A stretch of DNA of 64,000 nt from Gymnogyps californianus (GCF_018139145.2 NC_059477.1:31971502-32035501), one strand, 5' to 3'; shown: positions 10,801-24,800, numbered from the stretch's first letter. Notes: generated by a model from the letters alone, not told the origin. Made by a program: numbers and translations.

Positions 10801-13800
10801 AAGTAACACAGGGTGAAGCTCCAGGCGTTCACAGATTTACAGAAATACAGCCATGCTAGCAGGGCTTCATTCGCTGTTTAAGCATATGCAATCTTGGATC
10901 CCCAAACTGTAAGCGTTTTACCGGCATACAACTGACAAAACCACTCAGCCTCTTTTGCAGAAATTTCCAGTCCTCCCATGATGTTCCAATTAGGTCTGCT
11001 ACTAATAACTGTCAGCTTTGTGAATAATTTCACATAATTCACTTGGGCAGAAATCTTCCCTACAAATCTGCGTCTAAGATTGACGTAACTGACCATTACT
11101 CACTTTCACACCATAACGCAGTCACATTTCATCCCATTAACTTTCACCTTCACTGCCCAACAGTGCTGCCCTGGTGACACTTTTCTATGCGTTGAATTAC
11201 AGTAATACACAGGAACATGTGTAAGTAGGTGGACCCAGAGCAGCAGCTAATCATCTTTGGATCCAATGCAACCTCCTTCACAGCTGAAGGATTTTCTGAA
11301 GCCTCTCTTAAGGACCCTCTCCCATACTTTATTCAAGAGAGCATATCCACTTCTTAACTCTGATGTTATCGGAGTCTTTCTTCTTCCTAATACGAGGAAA
11401 ATGATGAAAAGTTGTTAATCTAGCCTGGACCAGAAAAGCACAGATATTAAAGCATGTTCAGTGCTTCCATAAGCATGACTGGGTGCATATTTAATCTTAC
11501 TTTTTGCAATAATAGCATTTTTCTCTACTTTCTAATTTACTTTGACTCAGAGGAAATACGTGACGGTCAGCACAGCATGCAAAATTAAATCTTGGCCTAG
11601 CAATCAGAGACAAAGCAGTCAACAAAAGCTGAAGAATTTCTTTCATCTTTTGGTTTTTGTTTTAAGAAATGCATCTACTCTGAGTTTTAGATTGGGAAGC
11701 TTTTGATCTTGCAGTGCAATGGAAAGGAAACCTCTGCTTGAAGTTTGCAGCTAATGCTCTGTTTGCAGAGGGCAAACTTTCCTTATCAGAGCAGGCACAG
11801 GACAGGAGGACCCATCTTTGACAGCAATTTGTAGCTGTGGCCTGGAATATATATCTCTCGTTACCTGCCCTGAACTGTCGCACAGTGGTGCAATATGCTT
11901 CTAGTAAGTGGCCACATTCCTTTTCAGAGGTGGGTGAAATGATTCATCTTCTATATATAAACCTGTTGAAGTACAAAATGATGCTGATTTTTTCCTTGCA
12001 GTTGTTTTCAACATATGCTTTTCCATTTCACATTATTATGATTCTGAAAGGGTACGTTGAATATTTATCAGACTGAAATACAAGTTAGCTGTGCCATCCC
12101 TCATAAATGTAGATTTTAAAAGTTTCTCATCTTTACTGTAAAATTTTGGTGATTCAGAAATAATCTAACATGAGCATTCCTAGAAAAATAATTTCTTCTA
12201 CCAGTATGTCAAGTCCAGTTTAGTTGTTCAAGGGTTACGGGATTTTTAAAAAAAAAATCCATCTATGTTTATATATAGTAATACATTAGAATATAATGGA
12301 ATACAGTCAACAAGGTAAATCTCTTTTGTGTATTCTCCACTTGTCTGTAAGCCATCTGCAGCTGGGAAGTTTCATTGTTAGAGGTCCATTAATGAGATCA
12401 ATACAAGTTATATCCACAAGGGATTAGCTGGCTCATATGCTATTGAAAGACTCTTGGGTTCAGCAAACTGTTTTGGTTCTCACGTGCAGTTATGCCTAAC
12501 CATGCCCCTCCTTTCCTCCTGTAGCAATCCAAAACCCGGAAATGAAAGCATTCCCGTTTTTCCCCAATATCAACTTTCACACACAAAAAAATCATACAAT
12601 AAATAGATTCCGAGATTCTAAATTTATCTTCAGTGGATGCTCTGTGAACGACGAGGGGTAGGTAAAAGGGAACAGATCTGGTCCCTGATCTGAAGGAATA
12701 TCTCTGCCAGATATTTCCTCTCCTGTATTTATTAAGTGACTTTTTCCCTGCTTTCCGTTGTGGCTTGTCTCAGGTTTAGTTATGCATTCATCAGTTTTAG
12801 TTTTGGTTCCTGAGCAAGCCCAGCTGCAGTCGCTGTCACCTCGTATCAACAGCATTTAATGGCTCTCTTGTACCCTCTACTCCTACTCAAGAAGTCGTAA
12901 CTTTTATTTCTGGATAATACTGGGGGCAGGTGAAAAAATAAATTAATAGACAGCAACAATAATTTTAAAGACACTCCCTCCACTTTCATCCCCTTGTGTA
13001 AAGAAGCAGAAGGACAATAACCACAGAGCTGCAGAGCACAAGAGTCTGCTTGTTTCTCTGGGGAAGAAAAAAAACATCAAAAACATGTGCATTTGCCATG
13101 GAAGAAAGACTGCCTTTCTGGTTGTGTCCGAGCTCACATGACAGATACAAGTTGACATAACGCTGCAGTTATTTATCACACAGCTGTTTAAAGATACCTC
13201 TAAATAAAAAATGATAATCACACACAGTACCACAAATCCACCAGACCATGAAAGCTAATATTTACTCAATACTAAATACCTAATGGCCATGCAAGCCTCT
13301 GAGGAACCAAATTTGGTTACTGCTTTACTACTTGGAAAGCCAGTGCTTCAGAGAAAATAGATTATTTGGATTTTTTACCAAGCTATTCAGCCTTTACATT
13401 TTCCATCAGTCAGTCAGTCACAGCACACAAGTTTTCCATTTTCAGAAATACTGCGCTTTCAGCACTTCAAATGCCAGTAAAATGGATTTTCACCTTTGCA
13501 TTTAGTTTTGCATTGGTTTAGCACTGATACAGAAACTGGAGAGAGAAAGGGAGAGAAGAACAATGCAGAGCGTGAGCAGAGTCCTGCCTGTGCACCGGGA
13601 GGTAAGGAAGGAGCTGAAGGAAAGAAGGGTCCCTTGCTGCACCCTTTGTCCTGCGTACACCCCGCTTTTCCTGCCCTGGTGGCATTTCCTGCCTTGCCTT
13701 TGTGAGAGACAGCACAAAGAAGCCTCCATCCACTTTTCATCTGTTTATTTAAGGAATTTAGATAGCCATACTATGGCCCTATATATGCCACATAAGCTTT

Positions 13801-14289
13801 AATTACTTCTTAAAAAATCTATTGTTAACTGTAGTCTTTATCACTGAGATACAAAAGTGTTACTGAGAGACAGCTTTCCTCTCTGACCAGTTTCTGTACG
13901 GGTACAGACACGCTAGTGCAGTGCAGGGCTATGTAAGAAGTCCCGAGCTAGCTTGGGTACCAGAAAAAGTACAAAGAGATCAGAGCAGTTCTTTGCTTGA
14001 GCAAATGTCTTGTTTTCCCCTTACCACTTGGCGTTGCTTTGTACAGTAGTGGCAAAACCTGAATTGGAAGAAATTATGATTTACTTGAAGCAGGCAACAA
14101 TGGAGGCAAACATCTTCAGATACATTATTTGCTCAGTTCCACCCATTATGCAAGGATACACGCTATAAACCGCAGAAAGGAAGAAAGCTGCTTTGGGATG
14201 CTGGGAAATACAGTGTCAGTAAATGCAATGGGCTGTATGTGGATAAAACCCACGGAGTTTGTGCATACACAGTTATGTGATCTAAATTA
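10801..14289. other. unique AT-rich non-coding stretch
   Basis: No gene or clear mobile element is recognised. A foldback-type run occurs near 12240-12260 (GGATTTTT, then A-rich, then ATCC), and a short CAGT microsatellite near 13409-13422. The overlapping open frames at 13459-13802 on both strands are short and domain-free. Confidence 0.55.
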
Positions 14290-15092
14290 CCCATTATTAC
14301 TCAGGAAAGAGATCTTGGAATCATAACACGGAGTTCTCTGAAAGCGTCAAGTTGAATGCTCGGGGATGGTAAAAGGGAAAAACAATGTCAGAGATGATTA
14401 CAAAACAAACAGAGAACATCATCTCTCTGCATATAAACTGAAGTTTTGCCCACATCTTCAATACTACGCACAGTTCTAAAATGGATTTGGGATAATTAGA
14501 AAAAGACAGGGAGAAGGAAGACATAAATAGCAGAGGTACAAAACAGCTTCTTTACAAGAAAAGATTATCCAGAGGAGGACTTTTCAGCCTGCAAGAGAGA
14601 TCATTGTGGAGAATATGATTATGGTCTAGTATCATGAATAGCACAGAGATAGTGAGTGGGAACAGCTGTTCTCATGATGCAAGAAGTAGGGGGCACCAAA
14701 TGAAATGATCAGACAGCTAGCTTAAAATGAGAGGGGCCAATTTTATTTTTTTTATTATACACTACATAATTAAGTTGTGGAACTTATTGCCACAGGATGT
14801 TTTGAAAGCCAAAAGCATAAATGGATTAAAAGAAAAGCAATTAGAGAAATTCATGGAAGAAAGGTCCATCATGGGCTATTAAATACAATGATGCAGATAC
14901 AACCTCTGGCTCAAGTAGTACCCAAACGGACAACTGCCAGAAGCTGGGAAGGAATACTGCTGCTGCTCTACACTGGCCAGTAGCAGATGCTTTGGGAAAA
15001 GAGAATGAAGGACCAAGCTATGGTCTGAGTCAGGGTGTTGGATTAGATGGGTCTTTTCTCTGGCCCAGTATAGCTGTTTTGATGCTCTTCTG
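14290..15092 (+). mobile_element. ancient CR1/L3-type LINE, 3' portion
   Basis: A plus-oriented, heavily mutated 3' part of a CR1-clade LINE. Diagnostic blocks appear in order. ATCTTGGAATCAT near 14312 comes first, with TTCTCTGAAA close behind at 14334. GCCCACATCTTCAATACT at 14448-14465 corresponds to the RT-end segment encoding a cysteine-proline-histidine-leucine run in intact copies. AGAGGAGGACTTTTCAGCCTG follows from about 14571. Then come GGGGGCACCAAATGAAA (14689-14705), TTGTGGAACTTATTGCCACAGGA (from 14774), AATTCATGGAAGAAAGGTCCATCA (from 14848), GGCTCAAGTAGT near 14908, and finally GTTGGATTAGATGGGTCTTT (15038-15057) with GGCCCAGTATAGCTGTTTT (15062-15080). Multiple stops and indels make it non-coding. 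The subfamily is unassigned. Confidence 0.85.
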
Positions 15093-18000
15093 AAATGGAC
15101 TAATTTGTCTTTGAGAATCTGATGCTTATTAATATCCAAATTTAATTCCTTCCCTATAATAAGAGGGGGTGACCCAAAATTACCAGAAATATTACAAACA
15201 GCAATTATTTAAAGTAATGTAATTACCTATACTTCATAGTTCTGGATTGTCTTTAATCTGGGAATTGCTACATGACTTAAAAGCCACTCAGCTAAACCTA
15301 CTGCTGCTTCAAAGTTTGTGTCCATGACAAAAGCTTTACACGACACTACAATAATGCTTCTATGTTTAAATTAACAAGAAAAATATCTTGTTAAATGCAC
15401 AACAGTTATTGCTTGGAGGGAGAGAGATGTATAAAAGCAACAAAAGGGCCCATCTTCTCTCACATATATCAGTATAAACTAAATCAACTGCACTGAATTT
15501 CCATAGATCAGCAGTGCCATAGAAGGGCAGGATCACCTCATAAAAGCCATTAAAGACACACTAGATTGTTTCAACAATACAAATTCATGTTTTCATTCTT
15601 GTAGGTTTCTCTAAGGGCAGTGTAAAGGTGCAGAAAAATCAATTACTGAAATAATACCTAATCAATAATTCAAGGCCATGCAGAAATGCATATGCACGAG
15701 GCTACGCAAATCACTCAACTTCTTGAGTTGTTCTTCTGTTTCTGCTTTAATATTTCCCTAGCATAGTTTTAGCATTCTGAGTTATTCAGCTGGTTAAGGA
15801 ACAAGATGAAGAAATTTCATCAAAGTGAGATGTGTTCCTCCTCTGCGTTTTCAAAAAACAGGAAAGATGAGATTCAGGTAGGTGGACAGATTTGAAGTGA
15901 GCATTTTGCACTAAACCTTTTACAACTTTGTAAGAGTTTTCAACTTTTGAAAAGTGTCCACTCCACTTCTTTCAGACACTCCTCCCAAGACAGGCTGGAG
16001 AGGGCCCTGTTCTGATGTATTCCACAAAACATTTGTGGGGGAAAAATACATACAAGCAAAACAAAATGTAACATCACCATGAAAGCATAGCTCTTAAATT
16101 CAAGATTCACATTCAAAAGACTTAACATGGTTGGTTTCTAAAGCAAGTCCCTAAAATAAGCTGTAATACATGACACAGCTTAACTTAAAATTGATCTTAA
16201 CCAATGTAACACTGAAAGTTCTCACAATATAAACATGGTCTCAGCAAAGTGACGGAGGGAGATGAAGGTAGGAGGGAAACGGATGCTACAATGAACATAC
16301 CCACAAGGTAACATCTTCACTGCCAAAGATGCCGGAGGAGTCCTTGTAAAGCAGACATTCCTGACAGAGGCTGCATTCCAGGTGTTCACTTCTCACTGAC
16401 ACCATCCCACCCCCCTACAGCTTTAACGGGAGAGGGTATTCATCTTCACTCCCCATCCTAAATTGCTGCACAACAAACTGCAGCTCAGCGCTCCTAAATG
16501 CCTGTCAGATCCCACCACACACAGCATAGTGTTTTGGTGGTGGGAAAGGAATGATTTTGGGGTGTGTAATCAGCATGTTGCCTCCAATGAGAGGGAAGAT
16601 GACAAGCAAATGCTAGAAATAGACAACCATTTTAAATGAAAATGGATAATCCTGAAAAAAGGGACGAGAATCCCTTGTTTCCCTGGGCCAGGTGAGTCCC
16701 CTCAACGTTGTGCGACAGAATAACTCTCCTTTGCCCACTCCACATCTCATTCTCTTTTCTGCGAAGTGACATGCTCCAGCAGAAATGTGGAAATGTGTCC
16801 TACCACCCTGTTTCCTGCATAGAGACGACTTCAACTCCACTGTGCCTGAAAAAGCCATTTCACGTAAAAGGGGCAGCTTAACCCCAACTCCACCTTCTCT
16901 GGTTCTTCCACCTGGACTTTAAGGTCTGTGAAGGGATGGCTGCACACACCACTCCTTCGAGAGGGCTTCAAGCTGCAGACCTTAGATGCAAAGAGGAGTA
17001 TGTGGGCAGGCAGTTCCCAGCCTCCAGAGGAAGGATGCTACTCACACACAACACTATCCATATCTTTTCCTACAGGTAGGAGGTAGATGTCCCATACTCA
17101 GCATGACAATGGTGTAGAGCTCATTCTCAGAGGCCTTGCTTCCCAAAGTTACGTGCAGGGGACACTGGGAGCCTAATATGTAACTCTTAATTCCTCTGTG
17201 GGCTGAGGTCCTGAAACATTAGGTGCACCTACTCCAAAATATTTTATGGTATCTGTAAGCCAGCATCACTGATTACTTTACTCATGAAAATATTGAAAGC
17301 ACAATGCTAAAGCAGATAAAGGTCATGGTGCAGAGTTCCCAAGCTCAAAGAAGACATTGTTTGACTTGTTGCTTCATAGTCTAAGCAAACGATCAGAAAC
17401 ACATAAGCTGCATGCCCCACGGCTGCACTGTAAATACGGTTCTGTTGCTAAAATCCCCAATGCCCACAAAGCATCATGTGGTTTCCTGCAGCATCTTCAC
17501 AGCTAAGAGAGACCAGGTTATCCTTTGTCCTCCTCCTCACGTTGAAAAATCCCTGCATCCAGATCAATACGATTCAAACATAATGAGCCCTTAATGTTGG
17601 ATGGAAAAGTTGTAGTAAGGGGCCATAGGAAAGGCACACCTTCAGCTTCCACTCCGGCTCTGGGTAAAACAGCTTTCAGTTACCATGGGAACACATCTTC
17701 CCGCAGTACCATAATCTCCCATCTACCATGATAAATGCAATCCAGCATCCTGAAACAACTCCTACTTTGAACAGTTCACCCTCTCTTGCAAGGGCATGCA
17801 GAGGCATGTATGCACATGCAGGCACAGACTGACAACAGCCTGACTCTTCTGCTTTTCCCCTGGGCCAGGTGTGTGCAAGACAGGCTGCTTTCTTCCACTT
17901 CAACTTTCTCAGGCTTGCATCTTTTTCAGATTTGTGACAGATGAAGATAGATAAAGCAAAAGGGATGTTTCAGTAGTTTGATTCCAATCTGATCTTTGGA

Positions 18001-19185
18001 ATAGCTGGGGCTGACTCCTTGCTTTGCCTGATACTTTCTTTCAGGTGAGTCATTTCAGCCTCTCTGTGCCTCAGCTGTTCAGTGCTTTTCCCTTCCAAAG
18101 GAGATGGAGGGAAGCATAGCATCTCCTGGCCACAGATGGAAGCTGCCAGAGCCCATCATCCTGTTACATAAACTACTGCAGCATTTGGGGTTTGTGGGTT
18201 TTGGGGACTTTGCTTGTTTTGGCCCCACTGACATACATCTGCCTTCAGATCCTGAGCTGGGAACGATGCATGTAGAGACCTGACAGAGCTGATGAAGACA
18301 GCCGTGGAAAATAAGTGGCACTTTGAACTACTGGATCCTTGCTGCTACTGGCTGGGATGCACAAATACAATAGAGCCTGAGCTATGCACAAAGTGAGGGA
18401 AAAGCTCGAGGAAAACAGTTTATATTTTAACCATCTGACTTCAGCTTAAGGACACCACAACCACAGCTTCTCCGAAGGAAATCAAGGGGGTTAAAATGCT
18501 AGCTAAGGAAATGCAGCTTTATAGGCCTTTTTGCACATTCCAACCTTGTTCTTGCAAAGGAGCCTGAAACTTTCCCAACTGACTATCATCATAAGAATAT
18601 GAATCGTTTTTTTAATCTCTAGACAACTAGGGCAAATTTATGGCATTTGGGAGTAGCGACTATCCTCTGACCATCACGTATTACAGCAAGAATCAATGAA
18701 GTATTTAAATCCATACAACCTTCCGCTTTAAACACACATCACGTCCTATTTGGAAACAAGCATGGTTCACCTGGAAGCTTGGAAATGTGTGTTGGGGGCA
18801 GGGAGGAGAGGTTATCCATGGCACACTGGATCCAGTTCATTTAGGACTGTACATCACACATTTGACTAAGCCAATTGGTGAGGGACAAGAGATGGCCCAT
18901 GCTTCCAGTTGTTCACCACAGTGAAACTTTTCATCACGCCAAATTGCAATTAAGTGCATGGACAATTCAAACTGAAAAAGAAGCAATTTCAGGGAATCCT
19001 TAAAGAAAATCATTATTCAGTATCACTAATTGTAGTGATTTGTAGCTGATGAGCTATCTGTCTCCGGACCTACAAACACTCAAATTATCAAGCAAGAAAC
19101 AGTCTGATCCTAGAAAATAAGACAGGAGTACGATGACTGAGGGAAGTTACTTTATCAATAATCAGATGTCAGTATTTAGCACCAA
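15093..19185. other. unique non-coding stretch
   Basis: No gene is recognised. A short segment near 18038-18078 (GAGTCATTTCAGCCTCTCTG, then TGCCTCAG) resembles the inverted core of a MIR-like SINE but is too short to call. Open frames here do not exceed about 80 codons and lack recognisable domains. Confidence 0.5.
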
Positions 19186-19400
19186 TAGTCTATGACCCCT
19201 TTTATCTCTGGGCCTCAGAGCACTTTACCAACATTAATTAGCTTTGTGAGATAGCTCTGATACCCATTTTATGGGCACAGAGCAATTATGCCTACTTTAT
19301 GGGCACACAGCAGTTAAATGGTACTCACAAGGTCAAAGAAGAGTTCCAGTACCCAGCCACCAAATCTGTCCAGCAACTCACTCCAGTAGTAATATATTTA
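19186..19400 (+). repeat. MIR-like SINE relic with an internal 28-bp duplication
   Basis: CAGAGCACTTTACCAACATTAA (from 19216) corresponds to the usual AAGCACTTTACAAACATTAA block of MIR-type SINEs. It is followed by TGTGAGATAG and CCCATTTTATGGGCACAGAG (19263-19282), equivalent to the usual CCCATTTTACAG...GGCACAGAG core, and then by CAAGGTCA at 19328 and a degenerate tail. The core is partly duplicated: TTATGGGCACAGAGCA at 19269 recurs as TTATGGGCACACAGCA at 19297, an offset of 28 bp. Identification is from memory. Confidence 0.62.
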
Positions 19401-21817
19401 ATCCTTTTTTATTAGATCAGTTCCCATGCTTGGGTGGACCATCTGATTGAAGTTTAGAGGATCTGGTATTTCCCACAGGTAGACAGCTAGGAACTGCAAA
19501 GCATTCCCCATAGTGTAAATCTACACCAATATCCTACTGAATGGCAAGTCTCAGAACTAGCATTTGAAGCCTTAGAAATCTGATTTTCCTATAATTGCAG
19601 TCAATATCAGTATTTAATGGAGAACACCTAACAACATATAGATAACCATAGTCTATTCATTCTGTTCCTCACCTGCAGCCACTAAATAGCATTGAGAGAC
19701 TATAACCAGTCAACACCACTACAAAACTCAGTTTTGCATAAATGATTGCCAATGCACTGTGGCTGAGAGGAGGCAGGAGAGTTACCATAGCATGAGAAAT
19801 AAGCCTTAATACAACCTTTCTACTAAAGTGTGGCATAGGCACGAAGACAAGTTCTGCTCAGTCTATCAGCTACAGACAGGTGTTTCCCTCTACCGCAGAG
19901 GTGAAAGGGAGCAGTGATCAAGACACTCAAATGCATGGTATTTTCAGTTCTGTCACCAACTCGTGGTGTGACTTTTCATATGCTGCTTTGCCCTTGTGTT
20001 TGTTCCTTCTTTAATAAAAACTGAGAGAACAACTGTTTTTCCAAATTCAGCCTCTTCTGCTTTTCAGTTTGGGAGATAAGCTCCCTGGACATTCAGCCAC
20101 TCAATCATGTACGGAGCTGCATGAATCAAAGACTTCTCTTATTTTGGAAAAGCTGTAATCAAATAATCAAAAATCCTACCCAAAGATGTTCTTTTTTTTC
20201 TTTTTGTTGAGATTCACAGACTGCTTTATTAGTATTATTAGCTTCAGATATCCAGATCCCTTTTTAAGATTCAGGTCAATTTAGAGGTAAAGACACCACT
20301 TCAAAACAAAACAGAAAATACAGTTTACATCTCCTCTCATGCTGTTTTTCTTCTTAGACAAACCTGAACAAATTTGTGGATTAATCCAACAGCTCCAACT
20401 CAAAAGCTGCATTTTCATCATCCTTTTGAACCTGAGAAGTTCACTAACAGTTTCTGCCCACTTTTACCTGTCTACTCACATAGGAAACAAACCAGCATTG
20501 AATTAGGTGCATGTGACTTAAGAGCTACTATATAGTTGCACCATGTGGAGATTAAGAGTATTTTAATGCATCACAACTACCCAAAGCTTTCTCAGAATGC
20601 CTTAGATTTGTAACATTTTGTAGTTTTAAATACATGACATGCCACAAAACCCCTTCCACAAATACCATCTGCAAGCACTGGCTAAACAACAGGATCTCGG
20701 GCACATTTGCAGGCATGCAGAGTACAGAAAGTGCTCTTTAATTGACACATTGGATACTGGATAATAATTGACTGGATACTGTTATAAGAACAGAGCATCT
20801 TTTTTTCCTTGCAGTTGCATCCCAGGTTGCTTAAGCCAACAGGGCCGTTCTTCGCACGGGAAGATAATCTGTTTATTTAACCTGCTTAAATTCTGCAAGT
20901 GAGTGTGTATTATAACTTCTTTTCTCCTCAACAAATGTATAAATCTATGGTCTAAATACCAGCCAGTTTCTCCCAAAGAGGAAAGTCCCAGAAAGGGGCA
21001 AGGCTTGAACACAACCTTTATACAGACATAGTGACAGCCCCTCTTGGTGAAGAGAACAAGCTCAGGAGCTCCTGGAAGCCATCAAGCTTACCAACACCCC
21101 CGGAAGAGCGGCTATGAGACCAAAGAGCTGAGGAAAGAAAGGCGAGAAGAAAACCCATGACAGTAAACAAATACCAGTTTCCTTGGGGATGCTCCACTCT
21201 TTCCTACCCCTCCTCACTCTCTTTTCATCCTGTGACCACCAGTGACAGCTCAGCTGAGCTGGGCAGGATGGCTCTGGCCTGGTGACACCATGCCATGAGG
21301 TTCAAATGCCTTCCCACTGCTCTCACCTGGCACAAGACACCAAACTTGGGTTGCCATTTCCCCCAAATTAGAGAAAGGCAGGGCAGCAGGGAGGCAAAAG
21401 GACATACAGGGTGGTGGGCGCTTCCAGGATCTTCCTGTAGCCTGGTGGGTGGAGGGATTTTAGCAGATGAAAGCCATTCCCGGCTCTGCACTGTCATCTT
21501 CTACACAGATCATGCACAAACAAGGGAACAAAAGAGATGTGTTTGTTCCAGTTCTATTAGAAACACAAAGACATTGTTTTGGTGGATAATTTGTTTGCTC
21601 AGGAAAGCTCAGCTCAATTGCAGGAGCAGGAATTGCTGTGAGGTCCTGCAGCTGATTTAAACAGATAAAGTTAAAAACCCCACATTCAAAATTATGTTGA
21701 GCAAGACACAAAGATCATAGGCCTTATTTTTAACATCACAGAGAAGTGACCCTAGTTTGCCTGTGTAACTACCTGACTTTTCTGTGTAAGATAATAGAAA
21801 TTAAAAGATGAGGCTTC
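19401..21817. other. unique non-coding stretch with a possible inverted MIR-like trace
   Basis: Mostly unassignable. CAGTTCTGTCACCAACTC (19947-19964) followed by GTGTGACTTTTCATATG resembles the inverted MIR-type segment CAGCTCTGCCACTGACT...GTGTGACCTTGGGCAAG, but identity is modest. A 12-bp palindrome CAGGAGCTCCTG lies at 21063-21074. The opposed open frames at 21225-21711 are domain-free. Confidence 0.45.
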
Positions 21818-21885
21818 CCCTTAGATTAATTTGCACAGTCACTAACTATGTCCCTTAGATTAATTTGCACAGTCACTAACTATGT
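21818..21885. repeat. perfect 34-bp tandem duplication
   Basis: Two head-to-tail copies, 21818-21851 and 21852-21885, are identical over all 34 bases. Each starts CCCTTAGATTAATTTGCA and ends CACTAACTATGT. The flanking bases do not match, so the edges are sharp. Perfect identity implies a recent slippage or template-switch event, or an assembly artefact. Confidence 0.95.
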
Positions 21886-24800
21886 TCATAAGCAGCTGCA
21901 CCCACAACAGATACTCATCTTGCTTGGAAACGGGACTTGCACTAATTCTCCCAAAGTTTTGTTCATGTACAAACAGCACCCACTGGCTTTGCTTTGCCTA
22001 TCTTGTGGCTTAATCCTTACATGACACATTTTGTATGCATGTCTTACATTGTTTATTTTTTATATTCCAGACTTCCCAGATAAAAATGCATAAAATCTAG
22101 AAAAACAAGCACAAACAATTTTTTACAAGTTCTTAGAGCTGTATTCATTTATGAAGAAAAAACAGTCACATCTGTGCTACATAAGATGTGTTGGAAGGCC
22201 AAGATACAATTATCTCATTGGTGGTTTAAATATAGCTTTCACCAGAGAGAGTTCATCTTCACCCATGCTGTAAATTGGGTTAATTTTTCAGCATGCCAAG
22301 TGGCAATTTGTTCTCTTAACATGAATGGCTTTTGTAACATCAGCTGCAGCTTCACAATATTAACATCTACCCTTTAGAAGAACTCTGAAAAATGAATTAT
22401 TCACCCTAACTTGAACAACTGGTTCATTCTCAAATCAAGCAAGCAATATTAACCCTAAATTATTCTGCATTAGAGTAAGCAAGAGCTGTCTGAAACAGGG
22501 ATTAAGTTAGTATTTACTCCACTGAAAGATTAAGCATCTGTTTAGACATACAATCTGTGACAGGTGTTACCTACGAGAGTGAGAAGTGCTGAGCTGTGAA
22601 TGCGTAAAACTTTGCAAAGGGACTGCTCAGCTAAAAAAGCATGGGCTCAGCCCACATAGGATACAGCAAAGTATGTATTTATTTAAATGAATTGCAAAAC
22701 TAGTGGTGGAGTAGTTGGCAGGTACTTCCACATACGTAACAGAAAATGATGGAGAGTATGGAGAGACTTCAGCCTGTATCGCTCTGCAAGATAATGGTTG
22801 CACCTGGTTAAGTAGTTTACAGGGAAAAAGATCTTTCACATCAACAAATCCCACTCACTGCATTCATGCTGCCAAACACTTCATAGTCACTAAGACTGAC
22901 CACAAAGAAAAAACCAAACCTCTCCAAATTTTACATTTTTTTGTGGGAGAGATGAGGGAGGGAAGTGGCTGTTTTCTAGTTGCAGAAACACTTGGCATAC
23001 ACTGGTGAAAGAGGCTAGTCTGCATTTCTGACAAGGCAACTTCAAAACAAACTTTTATTAATTTCAGTGAAAGTTGCATGATACAAAAAAAAAATCCCAG
23101 AAGTGTTTTCCAATCTTTTTTTCCTCCTGTGGCAACCCAGATTCTAAAACACAATTTTCTAACAGGGACAGATTTTCTTTATGTTTTTCTTGCAGTTGCC
23201 ATCACTGGGGTAGAAACTATCACTGTTGTGCTTAAAGGATGATTTCTAAACACCATGCTGCTATCACTTGAGTGCCTCAAGACCCTAACTGAAGTCTGGG
23301 CTTTGTATCTTCACTGTCAGCAATATCATAGAGAGAAGCTGTGTATGTTCTGTCATATTTACACTTCAAATAGAGGAGAGAGAGTATGATAGGCAGAGAG
23401 TGAAGTGATTTGCCTGGAGGTGCAAGCAGAGCGAATATTCAGTACTAGATGTTCAGTGCCCAGTCCAGTGCCTTAGTTGTAGTGGGACTCTCTAATCCAG
23501 TGGTGCTGTGAGGTCCAGAGCTACCTCAGTCCTGGTAGACCTCTGAAGGCTATTTTTATAGTCGTCTACTCCTTCGTCAGAACTGCTTCTCGCAGACACA
23601 GGAGAGAAGGGCTGTTGTTTGAAGGTTTTGCCTGTCTTTCTCTCCAAAGGACAGATGGCAGCCAGTGTTATAACAACCTCGGTGACAGTGAAATGTGTCC
23701 AGGTGTGCCAGTTCTAGATGCCTGTCTCCACTTAGCCATAACTTTTTTGGTCTTTTCTTGTTTTGCTGAAGGTGCACCTTGCAGGTTCTGGTGACAACTA
23801 GTTTTGGCTTGGTGGACTTGGAAACCTGCTGATTTCAGGGTGTCCAAATTCTGTATTGAATCAGAATGAGAATTGAACATCTGCCTGCCTCAGGAGATAT
23901 ATGATTTTCTGGGACTGTTCTTATTTTTAACCACATTAGCAATAAATTTCATTAAGTATATAGCCCAGAAAGGCTATGCTTGTGTATATGCAGCTTGCAT
24001 ATATGTTGTCACATTTGCATAGACAAGTGTGACTGTATTCCCTGATGCAGAGTTACAAGTTTTTAATTGTAGCTACATGTTGTTCTTCGAGTGGCAGACT
24101 GAATGAGTCTGAGCACTCTGCATTGTGTTTGTAAGTGCCATTTTGTTGGCTCTTTTGGGTGAAATCCTTGCCCTTTGATACTCCTCCAATCTCAAACTGC
24201 TACCGAGAGCTGTAAATGCCCTAGTTCCTTTTGTGGCTGCAGCAGGATCCCTCCAGCATAAAAGCTTCAGAGGGCAGTGATTTTATAGGCAGGACTGATG
24301 TGATTAGACACATCTATAATCCATAATGCAGTACGGACTCCGAACGGTGCTGTGGCCCATAGGACAGCCTCGCAAGATTACCATAATTCGGAAAGGCCCA
24401 AAGGTCTAAGCAGCCAAAGGAGAACACAAGCAGGAGTGCCAACAGGTGACACAAAGTCCCTTTAGCTTGTCCTGTCCTGAGGCTCTGAATTCTGAACCAC
24501 TCCTCTTTATGGATGTAGAATGAAATCTTGCCCTTATTTCATTCCCAGAATAATGCATAATGCGGCAAAATTACATCAATTTCTTTCCAAAACTGTTGCA
24601 AAAGCCTCATCTGTGATAGCAGCTAGAGAGTACATAATTTAAAAAACTCATCCTGTGCACAGAAAAGGCAGGAGTTCATCTTGTGTTAGCACCTTTAAAG
24701 TGACTTGTATGACTTCTTACTATTTAATTAACTTAGTGTTTAAGTGCATGGGAGAAATTAAGGTATTTTTCTCTGACACGGCTTTTTTTTTTTCCGTCTT

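Noticed and set aside
18038..18078. Inverted MIR-like core (GAGTCATTTCAGCCTCTCTG)
   Set aside because: Under 45 bp of similarity; not enough for a call.
20190..20235. T-rich tract followed by CTTTATTAG as a second inverted poly(A) end
   Set aside because: The T run is interrupted and the spacing and upstream sequence are unconvincing.
21225..21711. 121-codon plus-strand frame opposed by two minus-strand frames
   Set aside because: No domain or exon signals. The stop-poor composition serves both strands equally.
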